64,000 bases of DNA from Paucidesulfovibrio sp036541255 (GTDB lineage Bacteria > Desulfobacterota > Desulfovibrionia > Desulfovibrionales > Desulfovibrionaceae): NCBI GenBank assembly GCA_036541255.1, contig JAZHDD010000023.1:62001-126000 (forward strand), in the 5' to 3' direction. Position 1 is the stretch's first letter; every line of letters begins with the position of its first letter. Below, one piece after another: positions 62,977-64,000 of this stretch. The position numbers and the translations under genes were made by a program. A model generated the notes under the pieces. That model had not been told where the DNA came from, did not search any database, and saw nothing but the letters and a program-made list of their open reading frames with translations.

Positions 62977-64000
62977 TCAAACCTTCTTGAACAAGAAGCG
63001 ACGCATGGAAACGTTGAGCACGAGACCCACGAGACAGAAGTTCACCAGCGTGGCACTTCCCCCGTAGCTCACGAACGGCAAGGGAATCCCGACCACCGGC
63101 ATCAGCCCGAGAACCATACCCATGTTTATAAGGATTTGCCAGAAAAAATAAAAGAACACGCCAGCTGCCAGATAACTTCCGAAAAGGTCCTTGGCATCGC
63201 GCGCGACCAGCATGATTTGGTAAAGAAAGGCGCAAAACAGGGACAACAGCAGCATGCAGCCGACAAAGCCCCATTCCTCGGCAAATACGGCCAGGGCGAA
63301 GTCCGTATGTTTTTCCGGCAAAAAACGGTAGTGGCTCTGTGTTCCGCCAAGGAACCCCTTGCCCCACATCTCGCCCGAGCCCACGGCGATTTCGGATTGC
63401 AATTTATGGTAGCCCGCGCCCTTGGGATCGCTGGTGGGGTCCAGGAAGGAAAGGATGCGCCTCTTCTGGTAATCGTGCAGCGCAAACCACCCCAGCGGCA
63501 ACGTGACAGGCACCAAAACCAGCAACGTGCGCACCACGCGGGAAGTCAGCCCCCGATACAGCAGCATGCCTCCCAGGATCAGGAACACGCTCAGCCCGGA
63601 GCCCAGGTCCGGCTGCTTGATGACCAGCAGCACGGGCACGCAGCATACGGCCAGAATGGAACCGAGCTGAAGAAAGTCCAATTTGTGCGTCTCGCGGGAA
63701 AGCAGCTTCGCGCCCAGGATGAGCACGCATATCTTGGCCAGCTCGCTGGGCTGAAAGTTCATGAAGCCCATATCCAACCATCGGCGCGCACCATAGATAG
63801 TCTTGCCCATGAAAAAAACAGAGATGAGCAGCGCCACAGTGACCCAGAACAGGGGCCAGGCCGCGGTCTTGAGATGCCTGTAGTCCAGAAGCATGAACAC
63901 GGCCATGCACGGCAGCCCCATGAGCCCCCAGATGAGTTGCTTGCGGAAATAGGGATCCACATTAAGCCCCTCTTCCATGCGAAAGCCGCTGGCCGAATAC
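62977..64000 (-). CDS. rodA: Rod shape-determining SEDS protein RodA (N-terminus beyond window edge)
   Basis: RodA is a SEDS peptidoglycan glycosyltransferase acting with a class B PBP in cell elongation. The reading frame runs off the right edge: the visible part begins YSASGFRMEEGLNVDPYF, where YSAS is near the start of RodA. Hallmarks include FQPSELAKI, IKQPDLGSGLSVF, LPEKHTDFALAVFAEEWGF and GIPLPFVSYGGSATLVNF. About 341 residues are inside; 20-30 residues are likely missing. Downstream is bactofilin, forming a shape module. Confidence 0.95.
   Translation of the reverse strand, partial: YSASGFRMEEGLNVDPYFRKQLIWGLMGLPCMAVFMLLDYRHLKTAAWPLFWVTVALLISVFFMGKTIYGARRWLDMGFMNFQPSELAKICVLILGAKLLSRETHKLDFLQLGSILAVCCVPVLLVIKQPDLGSGLSVFLILGGMLLYRGLTSRVVRTLLVLVPVTLPLGWFALHDYQKRRILSFLDPTSDPKGAGYHKLQSEIAVGSGEMWGKGFLGGTQSHYRFLPEKHTDFALAVFAEEWGFVGCMLLLSLFCAFLYQIMLVARDAKDLFGSYLAAGVFFYFFWQILINMGMVLGLMPVVGIPLPFVSYGGSATLVNFCLVGLVLNVSMRRFLFKKV

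Overview
The window looks like chromosomal DNA of a GC-rich deltaproteobacterial sulfate reducer of the Desulfovibrio/Pseudodesulfovibrio kind. This rests on gene content: an F1 ATPase operon with paired b and b' subunits but no a or c subunit, a Ros/MucR-type regulator, a CydA-like membrane protein carrying many c-type heme motifs, a 6S RNA beside zapA, and a UbiA-type prenyltransferase. No rRNA, tRNA, CRISPR array, transposase or phage gene was seen. It is mostly core genome with a few odd loci.

Layout. 1-3236 (minus): folD (cut by the left edge), eno and coaX. 3404-7092 (plus): two membrane proteins of the cytochrome bd superfamily; the second is fused to a periplasmic multiheme cytochrome c. 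7413-10053: a lipoprotein, an exported DJ-1/PfpI protein and a PLP aminotransferase. 10205-12654: two paralogous LysR genes, each divergent from a tiny related membrane protein. 12734-15506: purD-purE-moaA. 15827-19666: a MucR-like regulator, a TylF-like methyltransferase, ald with its Lrp-type regulator, and a MerR-like protein. 19770-21689: htpG. 22095-26805 (minus): a histone-deacetylase-fold amidohydrolase paired with a HyuA-type protein, an exported acetolactate decarboxylase and a solute-binding protein. 26914-30702: a 1262-residue exported protein of unknown function.

30788-33821 (minus) is a zinc uptake operon, znuA-znuC-znuB-zur, with two tandem palindromes at its start that look like Zur operators. 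34095-34370 encodes an acylphosphatase-fold protein lacking both catalytic residues. 34629-39094 is a nitrogen module, amtB-glnB-glnD, with a sigma-54 promoter match upstream. 39091-44615 (minus) holds a WcbI-like protein, a membrane rhodanese, two MscS channels, a prenyltransferase and a small DMT protein. 44798-47615 has a DksA/TraR zinc-finger protein and a PHP-glycosyltransferase fusion. 47695-51773 has tyrS, a LOG-family protein, ymdB and a second glycosyltransferase.

51850-55695 (minus) groups glmU, a ZapB-like coiled coil, zapA, a well-supported 6S RNA and rny. After a GNAT gene comes the ATP synthase operon, atpF'-F-H-A-G-D-C, followed at the right edge by bactofilin and rodA, the latter cut by the window end.

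The most unusual items are the CydA/multiheme fusion, the LysR plus mini-membrane-protein pair, the large exported protein, the pseudo-acylphosphatase, and a C-terminal Cys4 module on the deacetylase-fold protein. All calls come from reading the sequence; no database search was run.
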